The notes: generated by a model from the sequence alone, not told the origin. Shown: positions 27,011 to 36,836, counted from the stretch's first letter. The stretch is 64,000 nucleotides of DNA from Micromonospora thermarum (GCF_012034245.1 NZ_JAATEO010000005.1:124001-188000); one strand, 5' to 3'. Made by a program: numbers and translations.

Positions 27011-27919
27011 TGTCCGCGGTGGCGGTGCCGGGTGGACGTTTCACTGCCACCGGCCCCGTGGGCGGGGTCTTATGGTCGGCTCCGCGTCCGTTTAGCGTCT
27101 CCGGGCCACTCCCGGCGACGGTGGCCGCGAGGGCGGCCAAATTGCGTGCGGCGTTGACGTCCCGGTCCAGGACCAGGCTGCAGGTGGTGCAGGTGAACGT
27201 GCGTTCATGCTTCACCCCAAGATCGACGCCGACCGTCGCATCCGGACGGGCGGGAGTGCGGTGCGCCCGCTCCACATGGCAAGTGAACGACACGTACCAG
27301 CGGTGACCGTGACGGCGCACGGTGGCGGACAGGATCCGGGCGGTACCGGCCTGAAGCCGGCGGGCGAGTTTGCGGGCCGACTCGTGCAGCCTCAACCGGC
27401 CCAGCCGCGGCAGCACCACATGCCGGCGATCCGGCTCCACTCGGATGGTCCCGGTGGTGAACCGCACCGATGGGATTGACCGGCGGCGCGACTTGAACCG
27501 GGGAAAGCCGACCGCGCGGCCGCCGGCCCGCCTACCGGAGCGGGACTCGGCCCAGTTCTTCAACGCGCGGGCGAGGGCGTCCAGGCCGGTGTTGTACGCC
27601 TCCTTCGAGTAATCCCGCCACCACGGCGCCACCTCGCCCTTCACCGCGTTCCACCACCGGCGCAGGGCCGGCAGAGACCAGCCAATCGTGGGGGTGAGGT
27701 GCTCCTGGGGGATACCGTAGCTGCGTTCGGCAGCCCTCTGATCCATCACCGCCTTCACCCGCGCCAGCCCCCGGTTGAACGCCGCTCGCGCAGCACCCGC
27801 AGACCCAGCACCGCCCGCTCCTGCCCCGGGGACAGGTCAAGAGCGAACTGGTACGCCTGCACGACGCTCAACCGATCCCGGTGCCCCACATCCGGCACAT
27901 TAACCACGCGGTACGACAT
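26949..27919 (-). pseudogene. IS200/IS605-type TnpB, frameshifted and internally deleted
   Basis: Remains of a TnpB RNA-guided nuclease gene. The N-terminus (VVQAYQFALDLSPGQERAVL) is in one frame. One base missing from a G-run near 27815 moves the rest, GSAGAARAAFNRGLARVKAV, into the frame that stays open to 26949. Further on, RuvC-I is intact (VGVDLGVKH), but it joins directly to ERTFTCTTCSLVLDRDVNAA at about 27206. About 100 residues with the RuvC-II Glu and the first zinc-finger Cys pair are gone. RuvC-III (LDRDVNAARNL) remains. Nuclease activity should be lost. No TnpA is present and the element ends could not be fixed. It probably belongs to a single old insertion between the YbjN pair and the protease. 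Confidence 0.85.
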
Positions 27920-28069
27920 CCACCCCGACCAGCCGCGCCCGGCAGCAGCACGGTGGCGCCGCCAGGCTCTCGACCAACACCCGCCACGACGCACTACCCA
28001 CGCCGCAAGCCACTCCCTCAGAGTCACCAACGCATACCAGCGCCTACTCGACCGGCAACAGCAGACAAC

Positions 28070-28103
28070 CCCGCCGGGCCGGTGGTCCCGGACCCGGCGG
28101 GGT
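28070..28103 (-). terminator. Terminator hairpin after the protease gene
   Basis: CCCCGCCGGG and CCCGGCGGGG form a 10-bp perfect stem ending 10 nt beyond the protease stop codon. No clear U-tract follows. Confidence 0.55.
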
Positions 28104-28112
28104 CGGCGACCG

Positions 28113-29288
28113 CTAACGCGTGTTGCCCGTGGTCACCAGGGTCAGCCCGTTGACGTCGAGGATCTCCCGCAGCGGCTGGAAGAACGTGGTGCCGCCCCGG
28201 GTGCAGTCGCCGGAGCCGCCGGAGGTGACGCCCTGCGCCTGGTCGCCGGAGATCCAGGAGCCGCCCGAGTCGCCCGGCTCGGCGCACACGTTCGTCCGGA
28301 CCAGCCCGGTCACCGTGCCCTCCGGGTACCGGACGGTGGCGTTGCGGGCCTGGACGACGCCGCAGCGGGCACCGGTGGTGGAGCCGGAACGGCAGATCGA
28401 CGCACCGACCGGCACCTCCTGCGCACCGGCCACCGGCACCGTCCCGCCGTTGAAGTCGTTGACCACCGGCTGCGGCGTCCACGCGTTGTTGACCTCGACG
28501 ACCGCCCAGTCGTCACCGGGGAACGACGAGGCCCGGAAGACACCCTGGCCGACGCCGTTCGCCCCGTCGGTCCGGGAGCCCACCCGGCCGCAGTGCCCGG
28601 CGGTCACGAAGCCGCCGACCACGGAGAAGCCCACCGAGCACCGGCCCGCACCGTCGATCGTGAACGGGTCGCCGCCGCGGACGTCGAAGAGCAGCCGGGG
28701 CTCCTCGCTGGAGGCGTCCACCCGGACCGCCTGCCGGGGTACGCGGGTGCGGTCGACCAGCCGCCAGGCGGCCTCCTCCGCACCGGGGCGGGCGAGCACG
28801 ACCAGCGAGTTGTCGGCGATGTCGACGTACCAGCCGGACACCGCGTCGGACGCCGAACCGCCGGCGCGGTCCAGCCGGGTCTTGAACGTGTCGAGCTGCC
28901 CGACGCCCCGGGCGACCACCTTCGGCACCGCCCCGGCGGCGCGGACCCGCTCGGCCTCCGCCCGGTCGGCGACCGCGACGTTGAGGGTCCGGCCGTCCGC
29001 GCCGAGCCAGCTGCCGCCGTAGTCGGCGCCGAGCTCGCTCCGCAGTTCGTTGACCACCCCGGTCGCCCAGCGTTCGGTGGCGAGCCGTTCCGTGACCTGG
29101 TCCGGGCTGAGCGACAGGTCCCGCCGCATCGCGTCGACCACCTCCGGCGCGACGTCACCGGCCGCCGGGGCGGCCGTACCGCCGCGGGGAGCGGCCTCCT
29201 CCCCCGCGAAGGACGGCAGCGTCACCGCCGCCGCCGCGCCCACCGTCGCCACCATCACGCCGATGGCTGTCAATCGTCTGCGGTCCAT
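28113..29288 (-). CDS. Secreted streptogrisin/alpha-lytic-type serine protease (S1)
   Basis: A 391-aa preproenzyme. A Sec signal peptide (about 1-28, ending near LPSFAG) precedes an alpha-lytic-protease-type prodomain (about 95-190, YGGSWLGADGRTLNVAV). The mature protease begins around DVRGGDPFTI. The catalytic triad is complete: His in TAGHC (about 229), Asp in GDDWAVVEV, Ser in GDSGGS (about 337). Six Cys fit the three disulfides usual in streptogrisins. Extracellular, broad peptide cleavage is expected; specificity cannot be read. ATG at 29288 with GGAGGAG upstream. It is a single-gene unit bounded by terminator hairpins, downstream of rnj. Confidence 0.92.
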   Translation of the reverse strand: MDRRRLTAIGVMVATVGAAAAVTLPSFAGEEAAPRGGTAAPAAGDVAPEVVDAMRRDLSLSPDQVTERLATERWATGVVNELRSELGADYGGSWLGADGRTLNVAVADRAEAERVRAAGAVPKVVARGVGQLDTFKTRLDRAGGSASDAVSGWYVDIADNSLVVLARPGAEEAAWRLVDRTRVPRQAVRVDASSEEPRLLFDVRGGDPFTIDGAGRCSVGFSVVGGFVTAGHCGRVGSRTDGANGVGQGVFRASSFPGDDWAVVEVNNAWTPQPVVNDFNGGTVPVAGAQEVPVGASICRSGSTTGARCGVVQARNATVRYPEGTVTGLVRTNVCAEPGDSGGSWISGDQAQGVTSGGSGDCTRGGTTFFQPLREILDVNGLTLVTTGNTR

Positions 29289-29393
29289 CCGTCACGCTCC
29301 TCCCGGCCGGCGCGGTCACGCCGCCACGACGGAGTACGGGAGCGGCGCCGCGACGGTTGAAGGATCGACGGAAAACGATGCTGCGAATACGGC

Positions 29394-29423
29394 GACGCCC
29401 GCCGGGAGTGACCGGCGGGCGTC
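29394..29423 (-). terminator. Terminator hairpin after rnj
   Basis: A 12-bp perfect stem (GACGCCCGCCGG / CCGGCGGGCGTC) with a 6-nt loop starts 30 nt downstream of the rnj stop. It separates rnj from the protease gene. Confidence 0.6.
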
Positions 29424-29453
29424 GGAGCGTACGCGGATCGGTGCGTGTGGTGA

Positions 29454-31142
29454 TCAGACCTCGACGACGGTCGGGACGATCATGGGCCGGCGCCGGTACG
29501 CGTCGTTGACCCACCGCCCCACGGTCCGGCGGACGATCTGCTGGAGCTGGTGCGGGTCGGTGATGCCGTCCGCCGCCGCCCGGTTGAGGGCCTCGGTGAT
29601 CAGTGGCACCACCGGGTTGAACGCCTCCGGATCCTCGGAGAAGCCCTTGGCGGACACAGTCGGGCCGCCGACGACCTTCCCGGTCACCGAGTCGACCACG
29701 ACCGTCGCGGCGATGAAGCCGCCGTCGCCCAGGATCCGGCGCTCGGTGAGCAGCGACTCGCTCACGTCGCCGACGGCCAGCCCGTCGACGTAGACGTACC
29801 GGCTCTTGACGTGCCCGACCAGGCTCGCGCGGCCCTCGACCAGGTCGACCACGTCGCCGTCCTCGCAGAGCACCACCCGGTCCGGCTCGACGCCGGACTC
29901 GATGCCCAGCCGGGCGTGGGCGCGCAGGTGCCGCCATTCGCCGTGCACCGGCATCAGGTTGCTCGGCCGGACCACGTTGAGCAGGTAGAGCAGCTCACCG
30001 GCCGGGGCGTGACCGGAGACGTGCACCTTCGCCACGTCCTTGTGCACGACGACCGCGCCGGCCCGGGCCAGGCGGTTGATCACGCGGTAGACGCTGGTCT
30101 CGTTGCCGGGCACCAGCGAGGAGGCGAGCACCACGGTGTCGCCCGGGGCGATGGTGATGTGCCGGTGGTCGCCGCTGGCCATCCGGCCCAGGGCACTCAT
30201 CGGCTCGCCCTGGCTGCCGGTGGACATGAGCACGATCTGGTCGGGCGGCATCGTGGTGGCCTCCTCGATGCCCACGACCAGCCCCGGCGGGATGTTGAGC
30301 AGCCCGAGGTCGCGCGCGATGCCCATGTTGCGGACCATCGAGCGGCCGATCAGGGCGACTTTGCGGCCGTGCTCCACCGCGGAGTCGAAGACCTGCTGCA
30401 CCCGGTGCACGTGCGAGGCGAACGACGCGACGATGATCCGGCCCCGGGCCTTCTGGAAGATCGAGTCCAGCACCGGCCCGATCTCGCGCTCCGGCGTGAC
30501 GAAGCCGGGGATCTCGGCGTTGGTCGAGTCCGACAGGAGCAGGTCGACGCCCTCGGCGCCGAGCCGCGCGAAGCCGGCGAGGTCGGTGATCCGCCCGTCC
30601 AGCGGGAGCTGGTCCATCTTGAAGTCGCCGGTGTGCAGCACGAGTCCGGCCGGCGTGCGGATGGCGACGGCGAGCGCGTCCGGGATCGAGTGGTTGACCG
30701 CGAAGAACTCGCACTCGAACGGGCCGAGCCGCTCCCGGCCGCCCTCCCGCACGGTCAGCGTGTACGGCTGGATCCGCCGCTCGGCGAGCTTCGCCTCGAC
30801 CAGGGCGAGGGTGAACTGGGAACCGACCAGCGGGATGTCCGGCTTGTGCGCGAGCAGGTACGGCACCGCGCCGATGTGGTCCTCGTGGCCGTGGGTGAGC
30901 ACGATCGCCTGCACGTCGTCGAGCCGGTCGAGGATCGGGCCGAAGTCCGGCAGGATCAGGTCGACGCCGGGCTGCTCCACGTCGGGGAAGAGCACTCCGC
31001 AGTCGACGATCAGGAGCTTGCCGTCGTACTCGAAGACGGTCATGTTCCGACCGATGGCGCCGAGCCCGCCGAGCGGGATGATCCGCAGTCCGCCCTGCGG
31101 CAGCGGCGGCGGAAGTTCAGCCTCGATGTGCGCCTCGGTCAC
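29454..31142 (-). CDS. rnj: Ribonuclease J
   Basis: A 562-aa metallo-beta-lactamase/beta-CASP nuclease with 5'-3' exo- and endonuclease activity in RNA decay and rRNA maturation. The zinc-binding motif is LTHGHEDHIG (about residue 82); HTGDFKMD and LLSDSTNAE follow. The beta-CASP region includes GSQGEPMSALGRMASGDH, and HVSGHAPAGEL and MPVHGEWRHL complete the active site. GTG start at 31142 with GAGGTG upstream. It is last in a thyX-dapA-rnj run, an order common in actinobacteria. Only one RNase J gene is seen here. Confidence 0.95.
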   Translation of the reverse strand: MTEAHIEAELPPPLPQGGLRIIPLGGLGAIGRNMTVFEYDGKLLIVDCGVLFPDVEQPGVDLILPDFGPILDRLDDVQAIVLTHGHEDHIGAVPYLLAHKPDIPLVGSQFTLALVEAKLAERRIQPYTLTVREGGRERLGPFECEFFAVNHSIPDALAVAIRTPAGLVLHTGDFKMDQLPLDGRITDLAGFARLGAEGVDLLLSDSTNAEIPGFVTPEREIGPVLDSIFQKARGRIIVASFASHVHRVQQVFDSAVEHGRKVALIGRSMVRNMGIARDLGLLNIPPGLVVGIEEATTMPPDQIVLMSTGSQGEPMSALGRMASGDHRHITIAPGDTVVLASSLVPGNETSVYRVINRLARAGAVVVHKDVAKVHVSGHAPAGELLYLLNVVRPSNLMPVHGEWRHLRAHARLGIESGVEPDRVVLCEDGDVVDLVEGRASLVGHVKSRYVYVDGLAVGDVSESLLTERRILGDGGFIAATVVVDSVTGKVVGGPTVSAKGFSEDPEAFNPVVPLITEALNRAAADGITDPHQLQQIVRRTVGRWVNDAYRRRPMIVPTVVEV

Positions 31143-31194
31143 GCGTTCACCTCATTCTGGGACACCGTCACCCGGCGTCCGTCGACTCGTTCGA

Positions 31195-32121
31195 TCATTC
31201 GGGAAGGTCCAGCCCGGCCGCCGCGCAGTCGGCGCGGAGCTGGGCGAGCTGCTCGGCCGTCGCGTCGACCAGCGGCGGGCGCACCGGGCCGGCCGGCAGA
31301 CCCTTGGCGGCGAGCCCGGCCTTGACCAGGATCGTGCCCTGGGTGCGGAAGATGCCCGTGTACAGCGGCAGCAGCCGTCGGTGCAGGGCGAGCGCCGTGG
31401 CGGTGTCGCCCGCGTCGTACGCCTGGATCATCTGCTGGGTCTGCACCCCGGTGAAGTGCGTCGAGGTGCCGACCACGCCGACCGAGCCCACGGCCAGCGC
31501 GGGCAGCGTGAGGGAGTCCTCGCCGCTGTAGAAGGCGAGGCCCGTCCGGCTGGTGACCCAGCTCGTCGCGGTCAGGTCGCCCTTCGCGTCCTTCACCGCG
31601 ACGATCCGGCCGTGCTCGGCGAGGCGCACCAGCGTCTCGGTCTCGATCGGCACACCGGCGCGGTGCGGGATGTCGTACAGCATGACGGGCAGCCCGCTCG
31701 CGTCCGCCACGGCGGTGAAGTGCCGCAACAGGCCCGCCTGCGGCGGCTTGTTGTAGTACGGGGTCACCACCAGCAGGCCGTGGGCGCCGGCCTTCTCGGC
31801 GGCGGCGGCCAACTCGATGGTGTGCCGGGTGTCGTTGGTGCCGACCCCGGCCACCACCTTCGCGCGGTCGCCGACGGCCTCCACGACGGCCCGGATCAGG
31901 CGCTCCTTCTCCGCGTCCGTGGTGGTCGGCGACTCGCCGGTGGTGCCGTTGACCACCAGCGCGTCGTTGCCCTGCTCGTCGACCAGGTGGTTCGCCAGCC
32001 GGGCCGCGCCGTCCAGGTCGAGCGACCCGTCGGCGTGCAGCGGCGTCACCATGGCCGTGAGCACACGCCCGAACGGCCGGGACGCGGCCGGGGCGGGGGT
32101 GTCAGGGTGGTCGTGCGTCAT
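31195..32121 (-). CDS. dapA: 4-hydroxy-tetrahydrodipicolinate synthase
   Basis: A 308-aa cytosolic enzyme that condenses pyruvate with aspartate semialdehyde, the first step of the diaminopimelate/lysine branch. Motifs: LTAMVTPLHADGSLD, NGTTGESPTT (substrate Thr pair), catalytic Tyr in LPVMLYDIPHRAG, and Schiff-base Lys in IVAVKDAKGDL. ATG at 32121. It lies between thyX (46-bp gap) and rnj (52-bp gap) on the same strand and is probably co-transcribed; dapB, its pathway partner, is 13 kb away on the same strand beyond an accessory block. Confidence 0.95.
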   Translation of the reverse strand: MTHDHPDTPAPAASRPFGRVLTAMVTPLHADGSLDLDGAARLANHLVDEQGNDALVVNGTTGESPTTTDAEKERLIRAVVEAVGDRAKVVAGVGTNDTRHTIELAAAAEKAGAHGLLVVTPYYNKPPQAGLLRHFTAVADASGLPVMLYDIPHRAGVPIETETLVRLAEHGRIVAVKDAKGDLTATSWVTSRTGLAFYSGEDSLTLPALAVGSVGVVGTSTHFTGVQTQQMIQAYDAGDTATALALHRRLLPLYTGIFRTQGTILVKAGLAAKGLPAGPVRPPLVDATAEQLAQLRADCAAAGLDLPE

Positions 32122-32146
32122 GCGTCCAACCTAGCGGACGACCGCC

Positions 32147-32169
32147 GAGCCCCTGCCGGGGAAGGGCTC
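32147..32169 (-). terminator. Short hairpin overlapping the thyX stop
   Basis: GAGCCC and GGGCTC form a 6-bp stem with an 11-nt loop that overlaps the thyX stop codon and lies before dapA. It is weak and may only tune read-through into dapA. Confidence 0.25.
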
Positions 32170-32911
32170 AGGACACCTCGGCGTGGGGGCTGGCCGCCAC
32201 CTCGGTGCCGTCGGGCAGGGTCGAGATCACGAAGTCGTTGAACACGTTCGGGGCGACCCCCTGGAGCTGCCGCAGGCACTCCACGGCCAGCTCACGGATC
32301 TCCACGTCGGCGTGCTCGGTCGCACGCATCGCGATGAAGTGCCGCCACGCCCGGTAGTTGCCGGTGACCACGATCCGGGTCTCGGTGGCGTTGGGCAGCA
32401 CCGCCCGCGCCGCCTGCCGGGCACGCTTGCGCCGCAGCGTGGGGTTGGGCTCGTCGGTGAAGCGTTGCTCCAGCCCCTCCAGCAGCTCGGTGTACGCCCG
32501 GACGCTCGCCTCGGCCGCCTCGACGAACTTCTTGTGCAGCTCCGGGTCCTCGGCGATCACCGTCGGCTCGACCATCGCCGCGTCCCGCTCCGGCACGTAC
32601 CGCTGGGACAGCTGCGAGTACGAGAAGTGCCGGTGCCGGATCAGCTCGTGCGTGAACGACCGGGACACACCGGTGAAGTAGAAGCTCACCGAGCCGTGCT
32701 CCAGCACGCTCAGGTGACCCACCTCGAGGATGTGCGCCAGGTAGCCCGCGTTGGTCGCGGTGGCCGGATTCGGCTTCTTCCAGCTCTGGTAGCAGGCCCG
32801 GCCGGCGAACTCCGCGAGCGCCTGGCCGCCGTCGGCGTCGGTCGACCACGGCACGTCGTCCGGGGCCGCGAAGTGGGTCCACGCGATGAGCTTGACCTGG
32901 GGCTGCACCAT
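32168..32911 (-). CDS. thyX: Flavin-dependent thymidylate synthase
   Basis: A 247-aa FAD enzyme that makes dTMP from dUMP with methylene-tetrahydrofolate, without the ThyA mechanism. The ThyX signature is present as [17 protein letters not shown] (RHRxxSxxxxSxR). [26 protein letters not shown] and [16 protein letters not shown] are other family blocks. I prefer the ATG at 32911 (MVQPQVK) with AGGA nine bases upstream. An ATG at 32920 sits 7 nt after a TACAGT and could start a leaderless mRNA, so the first three residues are uncertain. It heads the thyX-dapA-rnj run. Confidence 0.94.
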   Translation of the reverse strand: MVQPQVKLIAWTHFAAPDDVPWSTDADGGQALAEFAGRACYQSWKKPNPATATNAGYLAHILEVGHLSVLEHGSVSFYFTGVSRSFTHELIRHRHFSYSQLSQRYVPERDAAMVEPTVIAEDPELHKKFVEAAEASVRAYTELLEGLEQRFTDEPNPTLRRKRARQAARAVLPNATETRIVVTGNYRAWRHFIAMRATEHADVEIRELAVECLRQLQGVAPNVFNDFVISTLPDGTEVAASPHAEVS

Positions 32912-33019
32912 GTCCGGCATTCCTGGGACTGTAGTGGCGAGCCCCGGTCGCGCCCAAGTCAGGCTCGCCCGCTGCAATGTCGGTCACCCGCCGCGTTCGT
33001 CGGGTCGACGCGGGCGACG

Positions 33020-33640
33020 TCAGACGTAGAGCGAGGTGAAGGGAGCCCAGGGCAGGTTGCGCAGCACTGAGAAGGCGAACCACGCGGCCAGGAAGACACC
33101 GATCACCCGGGTGTCGAGCCGCAGCTCGGGGAGCCGCCAGCCGAACGCCTGCTTCCCCGCCCACGCCACGAAGAGGTACGCCAGGAAGGGCAGGGCGAAC
33201 ACGAAGAGAAAGTGGTGGCGGGCGGCGGCCGGCAGGTCGCCGTGCAGCACGAACCAGAGGGCGCGGGTGCCGCCGCAGCCCGGGCAGTCCAGGCCGGTGG
33301 TGAGCTTGAGCAGGCAGGTCGGCGCCGCGTCGGGCGCGGACCGGGTCGGGTCGCTGATCAGCGTGTAGCCGATGCCGGCGGCGACGCAGCCCAGGGCGGC
33401 CAGCGGAACCGCCCAGCGCGGCGAGCGCTCGTAGAGCCGGACCACGAAGCGGGTCAGCCGGTCGGGCTCGGGAGCCGGGTACGGCGGGACCGGCCCGGCG
33501 GGCCACGCACCGTGGGGATCGACCTGGGCGCCCGGCGCGGCCGGAGACGTCGCCACCGGGTGCGGCGGGACCGGGTGCGGCGGGACCGGGTGCGGCGCGG
33601 CGTCGCCCCGGGGCCCCTCAACGCTCGTCACGCCGATCAC
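33020..33640 (-). CDS. DUF2752 membrane protein
   Basis: A 206-aa integral membrane protein. After a proline-rich cytoplasmic N-terminus containing HPVPP repeats come three or four hydrophobic helices and the DUF2752 signature [19 protein letters not shown] (about 108-126), which may bind metal. Function unknown in the family. The GTG at 33640 overlaps the stop of the upstream glycosylase gene (GTGA), so it is translated from the same message and the start is secure. Confidence 0.82.
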   Translation of the reverse strand: MIGVTSVEGPRGDAAPHPVPPHPVPPHPVATSPAAPGAQVDPHGAWPAGPVPPYPAPEPDRLTRFVVRLYERSPRWAVPLAALGCVAAGIGYTLISDPTRSAPDAAPTCLLKLTTGLDCPGCGGTRALWFVLHGDLPAAARHHFLFVFALPFLAYLFVAWAGKQAFGWRLPELRLDTRVIGVFLAAWFAFSVLRNLPWAPFTSLYV

Positions 33641-34866
33641 GGTACACCGGCCACGCTCTTCAGCGCGGCGGCCAGCGGGGCCGCCAGGTCACCCGCCGCC
33701 GGGGGCGCCACGGCGTCCAGGCCCAGCCAGCCGGCGAGCCGGTGCAGCTCGGCGGCGAGCGCGAGCGCCGTCTCGCCCGGGTCGGCGCCGGGCTCGAGCC
33801 AGGCCGCGGGCACCAGGAGCACGCCCGCCTTGCGGTCGGCCTTCAGGTCGACCCGGGCGGTGAACCGCTCCCCCTGGAGGAACGGCAGCACGTAGTAGCC
33901 GTGCACCCGCTGCGGCGCCGGCACGTAGATCTCGATGCGGTAGCTGAAGTCGAACAGCCGCTCGGTGCGGCCGCGCTCCCACACCAGCGGGTCGAACGGG
34001 CTGACCAGCGTGTTGCCGCGGACCCAGCGGGGCAGCCGCGCCTGCGCGTGCAGCCAGGCCGGCTGCCGCCAGCCCTGCACCGTCACCGGCAGCAGCTCCC
34101 CCGCCTCCGCCAGCTCGGCGATCGCCGCCCGGGCCCCGGCCAGCGGCAGGCGGAAGTAGTCCCGCACCTCCGGCTCGGCGGCCACCCCGAGCGACCGGGC
34201 CGCCACGGCGACCAGCATCCGGTACGCCTCGGCGTCGGTCGGGGTCGGCGCGGCCAGCACGGCCGCCGGCAGGACGCGCTCCGGGAGGTCGTAGCGGCGG
34301 GCGAACGAGGTGGTGCGGTCGGCCGCGGTCACCTCACCGGCCCAGAACAGGAACTCCAGCGCCCGCTTCACCGCCGACCAGTTCCACCCCCAGTTGCCGG
34401 TCTCCCGCGGGGCGTCGTGCTCGATCTCGGCGGCTGTGAGCGGGCCCCGGGCGGCCACCTCGTCGCGGACCCACGCCACCAGGCCGGGCTGCTCCTCGGC
34501 GATGCGGCGCATGCCACCCCACGCCTCGGCCCGCGCGCGGGCCATCCGCCAGCGCAGCGCCGCGTGCAGCCCGACCGGCACCAGCGACGCCTCGTGCCCC
34601 CAGTACTCGAAGAGGTCGCGGGGACGGCGGTAGGCGGCCGTGTCGAGCAACGCGGTCGGGTACGGCCCCAGCCGGCTGTAGAGCGGCAGGTAGTGCGCCC
34701 GCTGGAGCACGTTGACCGAATCCATCTGGATCAGCCCGACCCGGTCGAGCACGCGGCGCAGGTGCCGACGCGTCGGCACGCCGGTGGGCGCCGGGTCGGT
34801 GAAGCCCTGGGCGGCGAGCGCGATCCGCCGGGCCTGGGCGAGCGAGAGCGATTCCGGTACGGCCAT
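33637..34866 (-). CDS. YcaQ/AlkX-type winged-helix DNA glycosylase
   Basis: A 409-aa protein of the HTH_42 superfamily, whose studied members (AlkZ, AlkX/YcaQ) excise alkylated bases and unhook interstrand crosslinks. The catalytic segment [20 protein letters not shown] carries Gln47-Met-Asp49, the QxD form typical of the YcaQ branch; AlkZ has Qx[14 protein letters not shown]-type sequence ([17 protein letters not shown]) and [20 protein letters not shown] are conserved in the C-terminal domain. ATG at 34866. It overlaps the DUF2752 gene by 4 nt. A self-protection or general crosslink-repair role is inference. Confidence 0.8.
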   Translation of the reverse strand: MAVPESLSLAQARRIALAAQGFTDPAPTGVPTRRHLRRVLDRVGLIQMDSVNVLQRAHYLPLYSRLGPYPTALLDTAAYRRPRDLFEYWGHEASLVPVGLHAALRWRMARARAEAWGGMRRIAEEQPGLVAWVRDEVAARGPLTAAEIEHDAPRETGNWGWNWSAVKRALEFLFWAGEVTAADRTTSFARRYDLPERVLPAAVLAAPTPTDAEAYRMLVAVAARSLGVAAEPEVRDYFRLPLAGARAAIAELAEAGELLPVTVQGWRQPAWLHAQARLPRWVRGNTLVSPFDPLVWERGRTERLFDFSYRIEIYVPAPQRVHGYYVLPFLQGERFTARVDLKADRKAGVLLVPAAWLEPGADPGETALALAAELHRLAGWLGLDAVAPPAAGDLAAPLAAALKSVAGVP

Positions 34867-34876
34867 CGCCGGGACC

Positions 34877-36169
34877 CTAGTTCAGCGGTACGACACCGGT
34901 GTGCGCCCGCCCGTCGAGCCCGCCCGGCCCGGCGCCCGCCCGCCCGTCGAGCCCGCCCGGCCGCGCCGCGCCGGCCGTGACGACCGCCTCGGCCGGTGCC
35001 CGCACCGACGGCGGCCGGACCGGCAGGAAGGCGAGCAGCGCCAGGCTGATCCAGACGTAGGTGTTGCTACCGAGGAAGCCATCGATTCCGGTGAAGTCCC
35101 GCTCCCACGCCCAGACGATGCGGCTGATCAGGAAGGCGTACGCGACGGCCGCGGCGACCAGCAGCGTGCGGCGCCGGCGGCTGCGCGCGGGGGCGGCCAT
35201 CCCGTTGTCGACCAGGAGGATCAGCGCGGGCAGCAGCCAGACCAGGTGGTGCACCCAGGTGACCGGGCTGACCAGGCACATCACCGCACCGGTCAGCGCC
35301 AGCCCGGTCGCCTCGTCACCGGCGGCGGCGGCCGCCCGCGACCGCCACACCCACAGCGCCAGCGTCACCACCACCAGCGCCAGCCAGGCCAGGGTGCTCG
35401 GCTCCTCCGGGTTCAGCCGGGCCACCACCCCCCGCAGCGACTGGTTGGACACGAACGCCAGCTCGCCCACCCGGTTGGTGTTCCAGAGCGCCTCGGTCCA
35501 GAACTCGCGGGACGCGTCCGGGAAGAGCGCGCCGGCGAACACGGTGGCGGCGGCCGCGGCGCCCATCGCGGTCACCGCCGCCCGCCAGCGGCCGGTCACC
35601 AGCAGGTACACGATGAAGATGCCGGGAGTCAGCTTGATCGCGGTCGCGAGGCCGATGCCCACCCCCGCCCAGCGGCTCCCGCCCGGCAGCAACCGGAGCA
35701 GGTCGACCGCCACCAGGAACAGCAGCAGCATGTTGACCTGGCCGAAGTTGACCGTCTCGCGCATCGGCTCGTACGCGGCGGCCAGGCAGAGCGCCACCGC
35801 GAGGGCGAACCAGCGGGTCCAGCCGGCGCGGCGGGAGATCGGGTCGATCAACCAGTGGAACAGGACGGCGGTGACCACCACGCTGGCGGTCACGCTCACC
35901 ACGATCGCCGCCGTCCAGGGCAGGTACGCCATCGGCAGCATCACCAGCGCGGCGAAGGGCGGGTACGTGAAGCCGTACTGGGTGAACGGGCGCAGGTAGT
36001 CGTAGATCTCCCCGCCGTCGTGCACCCAGTGGCGCAGCGCGCCGTAGTAGACCTGGAGATCGAAGAAGCCGTGCCGCACGGCGGCCACCGAGAGGAAGAG
36101 GGCCACCGCGACGGCGAGGCCGGCCACGCCGACGACCTGCCCGATCGTCCGCCCGGCACCCTGCGCCAC
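34877..36169 (-). CDS. GT87-family polyprenol-phosphate mannosyltransferase-like membrane protein
   Basis: A 430-aa polytopic membrane protein with about ten hydrophobic helices, typical of GT87 (DUF2029) enzymes that use polyprenyl-phosphate-mannose to build envelope glycans. Supporting blocks: [20 protein letters not shown], an Asp in the first outer loop (FFDLQVYY), [24 protein letters not shown] and [16 protein letters not shown]. The GTG at 36169 has GGAGG five bases upstream. The C-terminus ends in a repeat, PGGLDGRA, twice, encoded by a 26-bp direct repeat. It is divergent from a GNAT gene 35 bp away. Confidence 0.82.
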   Translation of the reverse strand: MAQGAGRTIGQVVGVAGLAVAVALFLSVAAVRHGFFDLQVYYGALRHWVHDGGEIYDYLRPFTQYGFTYPPFAALVMLPMAYLPWTAAIVVSVTASVVVTAVLFHWLIDPISRRAGWTRWFALAVALCLAAAYEPMRETVNFGQVNMLLLFLVAVDLLRLLPGGSRWAGVGIGLATAIKLTPGIFIVYLLVTGRWRAAVTAMGAAAAATVFAGALFPDASREFWTEALWNTNRVGELAFVSNQSLRGVVARLNPEEPSTLAWLALVVVTLALWVWRSRAAAAAGDEATGLALTGAVMCLVSPVTWVHHLVWLLPALILLVDNGMAAPARSRRRRTLLVAAAVAYAFLISRIVWAWERDFTGIDGFLGSNTYVWISLALLAFLPVRPPSVRAPAEAVVTAGAARPGGLDGRAGAGPGGLDGRAHTGVVPLN

Positions 36170-36204
36170 CGTCGCCTCCCTCGTCCTGCGTAGGCTTCCG
36201 TGCC

Positions 36205-36789
36205 ATGGCCCTCGGATACGTCCGCCCGGCGCGTCCGGAAGACGCCGGCGAGATCGCACGCATCCAGCTCGCGACCTGGCGGGTCGCGTACCGGCGCATC
36301 CTGCCCCGGCACGTGCTCGACAACCTGGACGAGGCGTGGCTGGCCCGGCGGTGGAGCGCGGCGGTGCAGGAGCCACCCTCCGGCTCGCACCGGGTGCTGG
36401 TCGCCGTCGAACAGGCCGAGCAATCGTATCTGGTGGGCTTCGCCGCCTCCGGTCCGGCCGACGCCGAGGCCCTGGCCCCCGGCGAGCCGGCCGAGGCGCT
36501 CGGGCCGGACGTCGTCGCGGTGACCGACCTGCTGGTGGAGCCGCGGTGGGGCCGGCGGGGACACGGCAGCCGACTGCTCGCGGCGAGCGTGGACCACTGG
36601 CGCGAGGACGGGTTCGGCCGGGCGGTGGCCTGGGCGTTCGACGGCGACGCGGCCACCCGGAAGTTCCTCACCGGCACCGGTTGGGAGCCGGACGGGGCGG
36701 GCCGCGCCCTGGACGTGGACGACATGCTCGTCCCGCAGGTGCGCCTGCACGTCGCCGTGCCGCCTCCGCCGGACGGCGCGGACGGCTAG
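36205..36789 (+). CDS. GNAT-family N-acetyltransferase
   Basis: A 194-aa protein with the GNAT fold: an N-terminal YVRPARPEDAGEIARIQLAT and the acetyl-CoA-binding segment VTDLLVEPRWGRRGHGSRLL (about 105-124; R/Q-x-x-G-x-G/A form as RRGHGS). A C-terminal FLTGTGWEPDG block is usual for these enzymes. Substrate unknown. ATG at 36205. It shares a very short divergent promoter region with the GT87 gene and is followed by an ECF sigma factor 47 bp downstream. Confidence 0.85.
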   Translation: MALGYVRPARPEDAGEIARIQLATWRVAYRRILPRHVLDNLDEAWLARRWSAAVQEPPSGSHRVLVAVEQAEQSYLVGFAASGPADAEALAPGEPAEALGPDVVAVTDLLVEPRWGRRGHGSRLLAASVDHWREDGFGRAVAWAFDGDAATRKFLTGTGWEPDGAGRALDVDDMLVPQVRLHVAVPPPPDGADG

Positions 36790-36836
36790 CCGGCGGGTCG
36801 TCGCGGACTGTCGGACGCCCCGCCTACGGTGACGCC

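Noticed and set aside
26949-27919. Active TnpB nuclease or an established nuclease-dead repressor
   Set aside because: The frameshift separates the N-terminal beta-barrel from the rest, so no complete protein is made from an ordinary start. Decay is the simpler reading.
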